Below are positions 48,220 to 56,915 of a DNA stretch of 64,000 bases, in pieces. A program made the translations under genes and the position numbers. How positions within the stretch are numbered: the first letter of the stretch is position 1; the number at the start of each line of letters is the position of its first letter. This stretch comes from Paraglaciecola mesophila KMM 241 (GTDB lineage: Bacteria; Pseudomonadota; Gammaproteobacteria; Enterobacterales; Alteromonadaceae): the NCBI RefSeq assembly GCF_000315015.1, contig NZ_BAEP01000005.1, forward strand, positions 109,654 through 173,653, written 5' to 3'. The notes under the pieces are model-generated. The model was given only the letters and a program-made list of their open reading frames with translations, did no database searches and was not told the origin of the DNA.

Positions 48220-49224
48220 TTAAGTATCCGCATGAAGTAAAAACACTGAAAACATATCGTCTTTCGCTAACCATTGTTTTTCAAATTGCCATCCCGCCAT
48301 TCTGGCTAAATGAATAAATTCATCCGGGCGATATTTGTAAGAGTTTTCAGTATGTATAGTTTCGCCTTGGTGAAACGAAATCTGCTTGTCATGAATACGT
48401 AAGACTTGCTCACACTGGCTAACTAGATGCATTTCTATTCTTCCTAAATGCGGGTTGTAAAGTGCATAGTGATCGAAAGCATCAGGGTTAAAATCACTGC
48501 CAGTAATGTGGTTTACATGGCTCAAAATATTACGATTAAACTGTGCCGTAACGCCTGCGGAGTCATTGTATGCTTGGTGTAACTGCTGCGGAGACTTTTT
48601 CGTGTCAACGCCAATTAGCAGCATTCCGCTGTCCCCCAACGAGCGGCGAAGTCGCTGTAAAAACTGCAGCGCAAATTCGCGATTGAAATTACCAATTGTC
48701 GACCCAGGGAAAAAGCCAAGTTTGGGAACGTCCTTGGCATTATCTAGCGATATGGGTTGGGTGAAATCTGCGAAAATAGGCGTTACATCAATATCTGGGT
48801 ATTCTGTTGCCAATAGATTTGCTGCGCTTTGCAAATGTGCTTGGGCAATATCGATAGGCACAACTGAGCGGATCATCTTCACGCTTTGCAGCAATATCCT
48901 AATTTTGGTTAAGCTACCAGCTCCAAATTCAATCAATTCGATTGGTTGAGTGATCAACTCAGACAAATCCTTGGCGATGCTAGGTAACATGCCCATTTCA
49001 GTGCGATAAGGATAGTATTCAGGTAAGTTGCAGATTTGATCAAATAACTTTGACCCCACACTGTCGTAAAAAAATTTTGATGAAATTGATTTTTTTTCTG
49101 CTAATAAGTCTGACGTTATTTCTTCAATGACGTCTTTAACTGAATTGCGGTGCTCAGATGACGAATCTTTTAACGCAGTATGATGAGATGCATCAATCTG
49201 ATGCGCGACGGGGGGAAAGGTCAT
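48220..49224 (-). CDS. egtD: L-histidine N-alpha-methyltransferase EgtD
   Basis: Trimethylates histidine to hercynine using SAM. 334 residues: SKFFYDSVGSKLFDQICNLPEYYPYRTE (in part: FYDSVGSKLFDQIC, PEYYPYRTE), IEFGAGSLTKIRILL for SAM, and FFPGSTIGNFNREFA. These are classical EgtD motifs. It follows egtB by 1 bp, and together they make the minimal ergothioneine pathway. Confidence 0.94.
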   Translation of the reverse strand: MTFPPVAHQIDASHHTALKDSSSEHRNSVKDVIEEITSDLLAEKKSISSKFFYDSVGSKLFDQICNLPEYYPYRTEMGMLPSIAKDLSELITQPIELIEFGAGSLTKIRILLQSVKMIRSVVPIDIAQAHLQSAANLLATEYPDIDVTPIFADFTQPISLDNAKDVPKLGFFPGSTIGNFNREFALQFLQRLRRSLGDSGMLLIGVDTKKSPQQLHQAYNDSAGVTAQFNRNILSHVNHITGSDFNPDAFDHYALYNPHLGRIEMHLVSQCEQVLRIHDKQISFHQGETIHTENSYKYRPDEFIHLARMAGWQFEKQWLAKDDMFSVFLLHADT

Positions 49225-49225
49225 A

Positions 49226-50503
49226 TCAACAATCCTTAGCTAAACGCAGGCCCATAAACTGCCAACGTTGATGAGGGTAAAAGAACGTACGATAGGTAGC
49301 GCGCATCTGCTCTATTGGCGTAACACATGAGCCACCGCGCAACACATATTGCCCAGACATAAATTTACCATTGTATTCACCTACTGCACCCTCTGGCACT
49401 TTATACCCAGGGTAAGGTGTATATGGACTGCGAGTCCACTCCCAAACATCACCGTGTAGCTGCATATCATCAGGGGTACGGGACGGGCTGGGCGTAAAAA
49501 CACGATTTTCAGAGAAGTTACCCGCAATGGGCTGCGCCCGCGCTGCTAGCTCCCACTCATATTCACTGGGCAAACGGCATCCTCTCCACTGAGCATAGGC
49601 GTCTGCTTCGTAGTAACTGATATGGCAAACTGGCGCCGTTAAATCCAAAGGCACAAGACCATTTAAGGTGAATTGAAACCACTCATCTTCTTGCTTACGC
49701 CAGTACAGCGGATGCTGCCACCCTTGCTGCTGGGCTGCCGCCCAGCCATCGGCTAACCACAACACAGGGTTGTCGTATCCACCTGCGTGAACAAAGGCTA
49801 ACCAGTCACCGTTCGTTACTAAGCCTTTGGCTAATGTAAATTCAGCTACATAGGCTTTATGCTTTGGGCCTTCGCAATCAAAATAAAATTCAGTTTGCGG
49901 GTCAACACCGAATTCATGTAGCCCAGCCTCGAAGGTAACGAATTGCTCAGATAATGACAACTCTGCCGACGCTCGCTCTGGTTGACCGCTAAGGGAGAAA
50001 GCCGCGGGGTAAAGAGGGTTCAGTGAAAAGGCATGCAAAATATCAGTTAACAGTAATTCTTGATGCTGCATCTCGTGGTTCATGCCCAGTTCTATTAGCG
50101 AAAGTAACTCAGCATCGCTGTTTTGGGTCAGCAATCGTTCGATACTAGTATCAACTTGCTGACGATAAGCGTATACCTCTTCTATCGAAGGACGACTGAT
50201 CATTCCCCTTTGTGCACGGGGGTAGCGCTCGCCTTTTTGCTCATAATAGGAGTTAAACAAGTAATTGAATTGCGGCTGAGGCGATTGATAATGCTCAATA
50301 AAAGCGTGCAGAATAAACTGCTCAAAAAACCAGGTCGTATGCGCTAAGTGCCACTTTGTAGGGCTGGCATCTGGCATAGACTGCAGCTGCATGTCCTCAC
50401 TGGTTAGGGATTTGGCTAAATCGAGACTGTACTGGCGACGAGCATGGAAGCGAGTAATCAGTGGAATGTTTGATGAGTCTAAAATGTAAGATGCAACCGT
50501 CAT
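49226..50503 (-). CDS. egtB: Ergothioneine biosynthesis sulfoxide synthase EgtB
   Basis: Non-haem iron enzyme joining hercynine to a thiol (gamma-Glu-Cys or Cys) with O2. 425 residues: DinB_2-like N-terminal domain with the iron His in LAHTTWFFEQF and in GMNHEMQHQELL (HxxxHxE), then the FGE-sulfatase domain from about residue 200 (GLVTNGDWLAFV, LPSEYEWELAAR, GDVWEWTRSPYTPYPGY, VLRGGSC). No egtA, egtC or egtE is nearby, so the bacterium may use glutathione precursors or cysteine directly and an unlinked lyase. First gene of the egtB-egtD operon. Confidence 0.94.
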   Translation of the reverse strand: MTVASYILDSSNIPLITRFHARRQYSLDLAKSLTSEDMQLQSMPDASPTKWHLAHTTWFFEQFILHAFIEHYQSPQPQFNYLFNSYYEQKGERYPRAQRGMISRPSIEEVYAYRQQVDTSIERLLTQNSDAELLSLIELGMNHEMQHQELLLTDILHAFSLNPLYPAAFSLSGQPERASAELSLSEQFVTFEAGLHEFGVDPQTEFYFDCEGPKHKAYVAEFTLAKGLVTNGDWLAFVHAGGYDNPVLWLADGWAAAQQQGWQHPLYWRKQEDEWFQFTLNGLVPLDLTAPVCHISYYEADAYAQWRGCRLPSEYEWELAARAQPIAGNFSENRVFTPSPSRTPDDMQLHGDVWEWTRSPYTPYPGYKVPEGAVGEYNGKFMSGQYVLRGGSCVTPIEQMRATYRTFFYPHQRWQFMGLRLAKDC

Positions 50504-50587
50504 ATCATATGCTTTCTTATGGTCTATTTTACTAAGCCAGTATCATCTGACTTCATGAAAATTTGGTTAAACTCGATGAAAAAGAGC

Positions 50588-50609
50588 AAAACCGCTTCGC
50601 GGAGCGGCT
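50588..50609 (-). terminator. Terminator directly behind qorB
   Basis: On the minus strand, CCGCT and AGCGG (50607-50592) form a short GC-rich stem followed by TTTT. It overlaps the stop codon of the oxidoreductase gene. Confidence 0.65.
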
Positions 50610-51459
50610 AACTGATACTGGCAAAATAGTCTTGCCATGTTTGGTGCGACCTACCAGATGCCTGCTGATAGTGACTTTCATTTTCTAGCGCCCCTAACGC
50701 AATACCTTGGTAAATTCCCGCAATCACAGTGCCAATAAAATCCCCTAGTTCAGCCACGCGGTCTGCTTGGTATTCTTCAACGGTCAAAGGGACATAGTGA
50801 AGATTAAGGTCAAATGCTTGGTTTAAATACTCAACCAGTTGCTGCTGGGTTAACAATTCACCATGTAAATTATAGGTATAGCCATTGTGCTTATCTTCAG
50901 TCAGCATTTTTGCATAAGCGTAAGCTAATTCTCCCCGACATGTATACGCACAGCGCCCTTGCCCAGCGCAATTGGTCACCTTTCCGGCTTTTTTATAGCT
51001 TTCGATGTATTCAATGTCCGGCTCGATATAAATACCGTTTCTGCCAATAACCCACTCTAAACCGCAGGATTTTACGTCTTCTTCTGTTTGCCTATTACTC
51101 TGAATGACGGGTGAGAAAGCGGTGCCTTGCTGCGCTCCTTGCACACTGGTATAGACTATTTTGCCAACACCACTGTTTTTAGCTGCATTAATCACGTTGC
51201 GATGTTGCACGATTCGTTTGTCGGGCGCATCCATACCTGAGACTAACAATAAGGTGTCGACCCCCATTAATGAGCGTTCCAGCTCAGGTAAATTATTGTA
51301 GTCACCAGGGCGTACTTCTACGCCAAGAGCACTTGCCCTTTGCGGCGTTCTAGCTAAAGCCACTACATTCGCCGCGCCCACTTGTTTGACAAGAGCATTC
51401 ACGATTGCCCCGCCTAATTGACCACTCGCCGCTGTTACCGCAATTTTCATATTCGCCAC
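50608..51459 (-). CDS. NAD(P)H:quinone oxidoreductase-like SDR (QorB/NmrA type)
   Basis: 283 residues, extended short-chain dehydrogenase fold: NADP-binding AVTAASGQLGGAIVNAL near the N terminus, VRPGDYNNLPELERSLMGVD, KIVYTSVQGA and the active-site-region GLEWVIGRNGIY. Similar to E. coli YtfG (QOR2), which reduces quinones. A start at the third codon (MKIAVT) is also possible. It is divergent from no close gene and separated from egtB by about 100 bp, with its own terminator. Confidence 0.88.
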   Translation of the reverse strand: MANMKIAVTAASGQLGGAIVNALVKQVGAANVVALARTPQRASALGVEVRPGDYNNLPELERSLMGVDTLLLVSGMDAPDKRIVQHRNVINAAKNSGVGKIVYTSVQGAQQGTAFSPVIQSNRQTEEDVKSCGLEWVIGRNGIYIEPDIEYIESYKKAGKVTNCAGQGRCAYTCRGELAYAYAKMLTEDKHNGYTYNLHGELLTQQQLVEYLNQAFDLNLHYVPLTVEEYQADRVAELGDFIGTVIAGIYQGIALGALENESHYQQASGRSHQTWQDYFASIS

Positions 51460-51645
51460 CTGAGAAAAGAGCTATTGGTCTTAGATTAAATAAATTGAAT
51501 AAATAGCGTGAAAAACACTTTAATTAACATAACAGTTGAGGATGATAAAAAAAAGACAAGGAAGCCCAGAAAATAACACCGTGAATATGCTTGGCCGCAT
51601 GATTAAGCTACGCTGGAATAAATCGCTGAAGGTAAATGAAGGTGC

Positions 51646-51891
51646 TTAGGTTGGATTAAAGTGACTGTGTAAATTAAGGCCAATGAGTAAAATACTGAAC
51701 CCGGCAGCCTGAGTATAAAAAGACAGTTTTGCCACGCGCCAATAACGCACGATGAACACCAAACAGATAGGTTGAATAAATAAACACGCGAGTCCCCAAA
51801 ACAGGCTTTGGTTAAACGCTTCAAGTAACAATAATACCGCCCCTACGATAAATATCAGTAAGCCCAATAGGGTAATAATCATTGTGATCAT
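51646..51891 (-). CDS. Small membrane protein, unknown
   Basis: 81 residues, three predicted helices (about 2-22, 28-50, 58-74; IITLLGLLIFIVGAVLLLL first) and YWRVAKLSFYTQAAGF between the last two. No named family recognised. The hydrophobic pattern and inside-positive residues support a real inner-membrane protein. The ribosome-binding site is weak. Confidence 0.55.
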   Translation of the reverse strand: MITMIITLLGLLIFIVGAVLLLLEAFNQSLFWGLACLFIQPICLVFIVRYWRVAKLSFYTQAAGFSILLIGLNLHSHFNPT

Positions 51892-52141
51892 GCTGGTCTA
51901 CCTAACTTAGTCAAATGGTAACCCTGGGGATTCTCAGGCCAAACCAGCCTTTAACTGTGCACTGTTAAAGATATTTTTCTTCGCGAACAGTAGGTCACGA
52001 ACGCGAAGAGTATGACATGCCGGCGTATTAACACAGACGCACAAAGTATTACTTCTCTGATACGCCTTATTAGCTATGTTATGTGAAAACGCGTGCTGTC
52101 TATTGCACCTGTTCTTGGCACTATTGAAGGAAAACGAGCGA

Positions 52142-52390
52142 CTAGGCGTAAAAGGCTTCGACCGTTCCTTTTAAGGTTATCAATAGTGGTTGGCCGCGGC
52201 GGTCTAACGCTTTAGGTGAAGGAATTTTTACCCAACCTTCACTGATACAGTACTCTTCTACGTTGGTGCGCTCTTTACCATTTAAGCGAATTCCAATGTT
52301 GTGCTCAAACACTTCTTCCACATAATGGCGGCTGCGTGGGTTGCTTGAAAGATGATCCGGTAACGGTGGTAAGTTAGTGGTGTCGTTCAT
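52142..52390 (-). CDS. DUF3297 family protein
   Basis: 82 residues: LPPLPDHLSSNPRSRHYVEEVFEH (in part: DHLSSNPRSRHY), GIRLNGKERTNVEEYCISEGWVK (in part: GIRLNGKERTNVEEYC) and the end GQPLLITLKGTVEAFY. This is the complete DUF3297 pattern, a small cytosolic family widespread in proteobacteria with no experimental function that I know of. Single gene. Confidence 0.9.
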   Translation of the reverse strand: MNDTTNLPPLPDHLSSNPRSRHYVEEVFEHNIGIRLNGKERTNVEEYCISEGWVKIPSPKALDRRGQPLLITLKGTVEAFYA

Positions 52391-52545
52391 AAAAATAACC
52401 TAGATTCAAAAAAAGTGCGCCATTGTAGACAAAATGCCCTGTGCACTCAATAACTGTGTAAAAACGGCTTTTCACAGCCTGCTCGTTAGTCCTTAACGCG
52501 TGCGCAGAATAACTAGCGTAAATAGAGAGGCGTTAGCAGCACCTG

Positions 52546-53913
52546 CTATTTTCTGCGATTTCGCTTTGCTCCCCCCGCCCCCCCTTTGTACTGTTTTTCT
52601 GAACTTGAAGTTTGCGTGTCAGCTTCGAAATTCCCATAAAGTTCATCATCAACGTTCAATTTAGCGGCAGAAGCTTTGCCCTTCTTGCGTTTCGTATTTA
52701 CCGTATTTCTTGAGGTGGACTTTTCAGCGGTGTTAGTGCGTGTGTTAGCCTTGGTGGCTACCCCCGATTTTGTCACTTGGGATTTCGGCGCAAAACCAAC
52801 CAGAGTAGTAACTTCAAAGTGCTGATCTAAAAGGCGTTCAAGGGATTGAAGCTGCGAGGTTTCATCTGGGCTAAAAAATGAAATCGCTGTCCCTGTTTTT
52901 CCTGCTCGTCCTGTTCGCCCAATACGATGCACGTAATCCTCAGGGACGTACGGCAGGTCATAATTAATAACGCAGGGTAACTGGCTAATATCAATGCCCC
53001 TTGCTGCAATGTCCGTGGCAACCAAAACCTTTACCTCACCGATTTTAAAGGCGTTTAAGGCTTGGGTACGCGCATGCTGTGTTCGGTTGGCGTGAATCGA
53101 TGCAGCAGCAATACCGGCATTTTCAAGCACAGTCACTAGCGCGTCAGCCGTGCGCTTAGTGCGGATAAACACTAGTGTTTGCGACCATCTGTGCTGTTGA
53201 ATAAGTTGGATAAGCGCGGCGCTTTTTCGCGTCTGCTCTATCGGGTGGAATGTCTGCGCTACCAAATCCACTGTACTATTGACTGCGGTGACTTCAATCG
53301 TCTTTGGAGCATTTAGCATTTCCCTCGCGAAGTGTTTAATCTCCTTTGAAAAGGTAGCTGAAAACATCAAGGTTTGGCGCTTAACAGGCAACAGCGAGTG
53401 AATGCGCTTTACGTCCTCAATAAAGCCTAAATCCAGCATACGATCAGCTTCATCCAGCACGAATACCTCTAGGTTTTCAAAGTGGACAGCCCGCTGTTCA
53501 TACAAATCAAGTAAACGGCCAGGTGTTGCGATCAGCATGTCTACTCCCTCTTGCAATTGCGCTAGTTGCGGCTCAATTCTTACGCCTCCGAACACCGCAC
53601 AGCTGCGAATGTTCAACTGAGTACTAAAAATTTCCACACTGTTGGCTACTTGCGCTGCCAACTCTCGAGTTGGGGTAACAATCAAACCTCTCACACCCTG
53701 TACTGTGGCGCTTTGTTTCGCGCCTAAACGTTGCAATAACGGCAAGGTAAACGCCGCAGTTTTCCCTGTGCCAGTTTGGGCTATGGCTAACAAGTCATGC
53801 TGGGCTAACACTAGAGGTATCGCTTCACGTTGTATGTCTGTGGCGACCGAGTATCCTTGTGTAGCAACGGCGAGAGTGAGCTCTTCACGCAAGCCTAATG
53901 CTTCAAATGACAT
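52546..53913 (-). CDS. rhlE: DEAD-box RNA helicase RhlE
   Basis: ATP-dependent RNA helicase involved in rRNA/mRNA remodelling. 455 residues: Q motif at the start (FEALGLREEL ... GYSVATDIQREAIP), motif I AQTGTGKTAAF, Ia PTREL, II VLDEADRMLDLGF, III SATFSKEI, V ATDIAARGIDI, VI HRIGRTGRAGKTG. The helicase core ends at about 375. The rest is a Lys/Ser/Thr-rich low-complexity tail with GGAGGAKRNRRK, typical of RhlE, for RNA contact. Confidence 0.93.
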   Translation of the reverse strand: MSFEALGLREELTLAVATQGYSVATDIQREAIPLVLAQHDLLAIAQTGTGKTAAFTLPLLQRLGAKQSATVQGVRGLIVTPTRELAAQVANSVEIFSTQLNIRSCAVFGGVRIEPQLAQLQEGVDMLIATPGRLLDLYEQRAVHFENLEVFVLDEADRMLDLGFIEDVKRIHSLLPVKRQTLMFSATFSKEIKHFAREMLNAPKTIEVTAVNSTVDLVAQTFHPIEQTRKSAALIQLIQQHRWSQTLVFIRTKRTADALVTVLENAGIAAASIHANRTQHARTQALNAFKIGEVKVLVATDIAARGIDISQLPCVINYDLPYVPEDYVHRIGRTGRAGKTGTAISFFSPDETSQLQSLERLLDQHFEVTTLVGFAPKSQVTKSGVATKANTRTNTAEKSTSRNTVNTKRKKGKASAAKLNVDDELYGNFEADTQTSSSEKQYKGGAGGAKRNRRK

Positions 53914-54055
53914 AAATTGGGATCCCTTAGGTTAAATATAAATCAGTAACAGAAGATAAAAAGCGGATGAAACGCCGAGTGATTATTCAAGCAAGGCTAT
54001 CTAACAGACGCCCCAACGCCAATCTAGCCGAGCCGCGCTTAACTGAGCCGACACG

Positions 54056-54481
54056 TTAGATTTTACAAGCATCGTAAGCAGCTTTGCTATTCGAGGATTG
54101 CCTAACAACAAAATCATGTTGAAACGTGGTCATTACAGGCTGGCGTTCGGTATTAGTCTGAGTTGGTACCCATACCCATTTTTCAATGGCAATCGTTGCC
54201 TGCTCATCAAACACCCCTACCGGGAAAGATTTAATGATAGTAGGCGCAACCGCCCGGCCATTTGCATCAATAAGCAAAGAAAACTCAACGCAACCTGATA
54301 ATTTCTGTTGTTTTGCCAGCGATGGATACACAGGCGTGACTTTACGATAAGCAAGCCAATAGTCATCTACTGCATCTTTATCTGCCGTTAAATCCAAGGG
54401 AGTCAAGGCGCTCTTGCTTGGCACGCTCGTGCAAGCACTGACGAGCAGCGCCCCAAAGATAATCAACAGTAATTTATTCAT
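54056..54481 (-). CDS. Lipoprotein with TonB C-terminal-type domain
   Basis: 141 residues. Signal peptide MNKLLLIIFGALLVSAC with lipobox VSAC gives a lipid-anchored envelope protein. The rest is one TonB-C-like domain: TPVYPSLAKQQKLSGCVEFSLLIDANGRA (in part: YPSLAKQQKLSGCVEFSLLI), the middle PTIIKSFP and AIEKWVWVP. The TonB inner-membrane helix and Pro-rich spacer are missing, so it cannot energise receptors as TonB does. I use the ATG at 54481, which has GGAG seven bases before it, rather than the TTG four codons earlier. Confidence 0.82.
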   Translation of the reverse strand: MNKLLLIIFGALLVSACTSVPSKSALTPLDLTADKDAVDDYWLAYRKVTPVYPSLAKQQKLSGCVEFSLLIDANGRAVAPTIIKSFPVGVFDEQATIAIEKWVWVPTQTNTERQPVMTTFQHDFVVRQSSNSKAAYDACKI

Positions 54482-54493
54482 AAAACGCTCCAA

Positions 54494-54813
54494 GCAGCCA
54501 CAACATTAAGATACCAGAAAAAGCGGAAGGGGTTAGCACGAATTAAATTGAGCGCAGTGGGAGTCAGAAAAGCCACAGACACATTCAAAGCGTTTATGTT
54601 CGCTGCAGATTAATAAGTGTTCATTAAAGTTATCAAAGTACGAATCAGTACATTTTACAAACTAAAGGCGTTCACTTTTTAAGCAATTGGCGTTGACCCA
54701 TAGCGAACGATTAAGGTAAAACTATAACTCACATAGCGTACCGGATTCGGATGTTCTTGCAGTGATAAGGATCATGGTTTCATACCGCCTATTATGCAGG
54801 GAGCATTAGAGCA
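54494..54813. other. Promoter region of the unknown envelope operon
   Basis: No gene seen. It separates the divergent lipoprotein and envelope operon; promoters for both must lie here, but I find no clear consensus elements. A GGGAG precedes the next start. Confidence 0.4.
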
Positions 54814-55641
54814 ATGAAAAACACAACAGTTTTACTGAGCCAAACGCCACCAATCGAACATTATTATCGCCTTCCGGCTATGCATTATTTACCTTTACTC
54901 CTGCTATTAATGCCATTGTATGTTTCATCTACTTTGGCTCTCTCAAGCACATGTGACACACAGTTATTAAAAAGAGCGGATTCTGGATCTAATGGCTACA
55001 GAGACAGAAGTGGCATTTGCGAAGGGCTTTACGAATCCCCGGTGTCAGCAGATTTTGAGCTTGTTTCTATGCTTAACACCCCTCTGATAGAACATTTTAC
55101 AAAGGACGACGTCATTCAAATATTGCAGCCGAACCTTTCGCAGCAAATGAGTTCGTCGTCAATCAGTATAAGAGGGCTAGCGTTAAAGCCGCGCTTGTAC
55201 TACCGCATGGATACGACCTTCGGTGCCAGCGCTACCATTTCATGGCCGGTAAACGAGGTGCTGAGCACAATCAATCTTGGTGCTCAGGAATTAGGGATTT
55301 ATGGCTGGCAGAAAATCGATAACGGAATGGTCTATATACCTGTGAATGCCAAAATCGCAGACACACCTGCCAAAATAGCCGCAGCGTTTGATACTCAAGT
55401 TATTGTAAGAGCGGGCGTGCCGATTAAAAAAATTGCCTGGCGACTTCTGGGTGATGGTGTTTCTGATGAGTACATAAATGTATCAAGAAGCTATGCTGTA
55501 GGTGCCCCGGTCCCTATTTTAATTACCTGGCCGCGGACTCGTCCTCAATTTATTAAGCTGGAAGTTGCAGCAAAACCAATGACAAGCAATGAATGGATTA
55601 TACAAATATTCAATATCGCATTGCCGCGCCCAGCGCTTTAA
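54814..55641 (+). CDS. Secreted protein of unknown function (first gene of envelope locus)
   Basis: 275 residues. A hydrophobic segment at about 24-44 (HYLPLLLLLMPLYVSSTLALS) is a probable signal peptide. The mature protein has two early cysteines: STCDTQLL and, in the motif SNGYRDRSGICEGLYESPVS, one more. The remainder is beta-rich without transmembrane segments. I do not recognise a family. The ATG at 54814 has GGGAG upstream; the in-frame ATG at 54880 would shorten the pre-signal part but lacks a ribosome-binding site. It precedes the membrane protein by 59 bp in the same direction. Confidence 0.72.
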   Translation: MKNTTVLLSQTPPIEHYYRLPAMHYLPLLLLLMPLYVSSTLALSSTCDTQLLKRADSGSNGYRDRSGICEGLYESPVSADFELVSMLNTPLIEHFTKDDVIQILQPNLSQQMSSSSISIRGLALKPRLYYRMDTTFGASATISWPVNEVLSTINLGAQELGIYGWQKIDNGMVYIPVNAKIADTPAKIAAAFDTQVIVRAGVPIKKIAWRLLGDGVSDEYINVSRSYAVGAPVPILITWPRTRPQFIKLEVAAKPMTSNEWIIQIFNIALPRPAL

Positions 55642-55700
55642 TCAATCAATAGTTAAAAACGATAAATACGCCTGGCTAGAGATCGTTTCAAAGGGTCGCA

Positions 55701-56915
55701 ATGTTCAAATTATTAAGAAGTATAAAACGGCTATTAAAGCTATCCAGCATCAATCAATTCCTAAAACGTAGGAAGCAACTGGGCAAGGCTAACGAGCGTA
55801 TAAAAGAGGAAGAGAAAGCATTACTCGAAAATGTGACTCTGCGTTTGGGTAAAAATCCGTCGGCACCTGTGTCTGAAGAGCTACGCCAACTAGACAACCT
55901 TTCAACCGTTCTAGACCTGCAAAGAAGCATAAAAATGGGCGCATATGGCATGGTGGTCATTGTTACTATTGGTATATTAGCTATTGCTGCATTTATACCG
56001 GGCTTACCTACGCCTGGTCATATTGAAGTACAATCGACATCAGTTGAGATCACGTTGTCAAAAGACTTCGACTGGTCAGGTACACTAAGGACCATTGATA
56101 ATAGTCCTATTTTGTTGTCGCAGTTTACTCAAATCGACTCCCCGCAAATACCAGAACTTACCCAGCCACTAAACTCTGATGTAGTGCAGATTACTTCACT
56201 CAGTACAGCCTCACTTGAATCTTTATTCATACCCGCAGGTGCGAAGCTATGGCTCGAATGGGATGAACAGGAAGGTGTTCTGATATTTATTATGACACCC
56301 AGTTCTCCTGCGGTCTCCAATGATTTAGTTGTGCGCGCAGAATTTAAACATGCGGGAAAAACACGGTTCGTGATGGGCGATAAAAAGCCCTTGGTGAGAG
56401 AACCGCTGACCTGCCCCATGGAAGATAACTGTATTTTGCCCCGCAGAACGTTAGTCAGCGCCCCACTAGGGCAAACCCCGCGCATTCGATTGGATACCCG
56501 TGATTTAGTCAACCTTGCGGGCCTAGAGGCGAGTCAGTTTTCTTTTTCAAAATATACGCTTGAAGATTCAAAAAGAAATGGTGGACGTTGTACCGTGACA
56601 TCGGGCAAATATCAGTTAAGGGGTAGTCATGCTGCATCAAACCTACATAAGGGAGAATGTATTTATGTCAAAAGTGTTGTTGGAGCCATGGGGATAGAAA
56701 TGCCAATAGTAAAAAACGTTACCACCCCCCAGAGTTTACACATTTGGTATCAAGGAATGGTTAAATCAATGCGAGTGGGAACCCAAGCATTTACGCAGGA
56801 GCAAACCCCAAAATTACTCGCTTATCTCATAGGCATACCGGCGGTAAATACCATTGGGTCGATTTTAGGTGTGCTACTGGCAACAGGTTTTGCTGTAATA
56901 AGGGTTAAACAATGA
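55701..56915 (+). CDS. Two-TM envelope protein of unknown function
   Basis: 404 residues. The N-terminal 78 are basic and helical (coiled-coil-like ERIKEEEKALLENVTLRLG) and cytoplasmic. TM1 is at about 80-100 (AYGMVVIVTIGILAIAAFIP). A ~270-residue beta-rich periplasmic domain follows with a CPMEDNC pair and later cysteines (GGRCTV, GECIYV). TM2 is at about 372-400 (IGSILGVLLATGFAVIRV). No family recognised. Its stop overlaps the protease start (ATGA), so the two products are made together. A role as membrane anchor or partner for the secreted protease is an inference. Confidence 0.75.
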   Translation: MFKLLRSIKRLLKLSSINQFLKRRKQLGKANERIKEEEKALLENVTLRLGKNPSAPVSEELRQLDNLSTVLDLQRSIKMGAYGMVVIVTIGILAIAAFIPGLPTPGHIEVQSTSVEITLSKDFDWSGTLRTIDNSPILLSQFTQIDSPQIPELTQPLNSDVVQITSLSTASLESLFIPAGAKLWLEWDEQEGVLIFIMTPSSPAVSNDLVVRAEFKHAGKTRFVMGDKKPLVREPLTCPMEDNCILPRRTLVSAPLGQTPRIRLDTRDLVNLAGLEASQFSFSKYTLEDSKRNGGRCTVTSGKYQLRGSHAASNLHKGECIYVKSVVGAMGIEMPIVKNVTTPQSLHIWYQGMVKSMRVGTQAFTQEQTPKLLAYLIGIPAVNTIGSILGVLLATGFAVIRVKQ

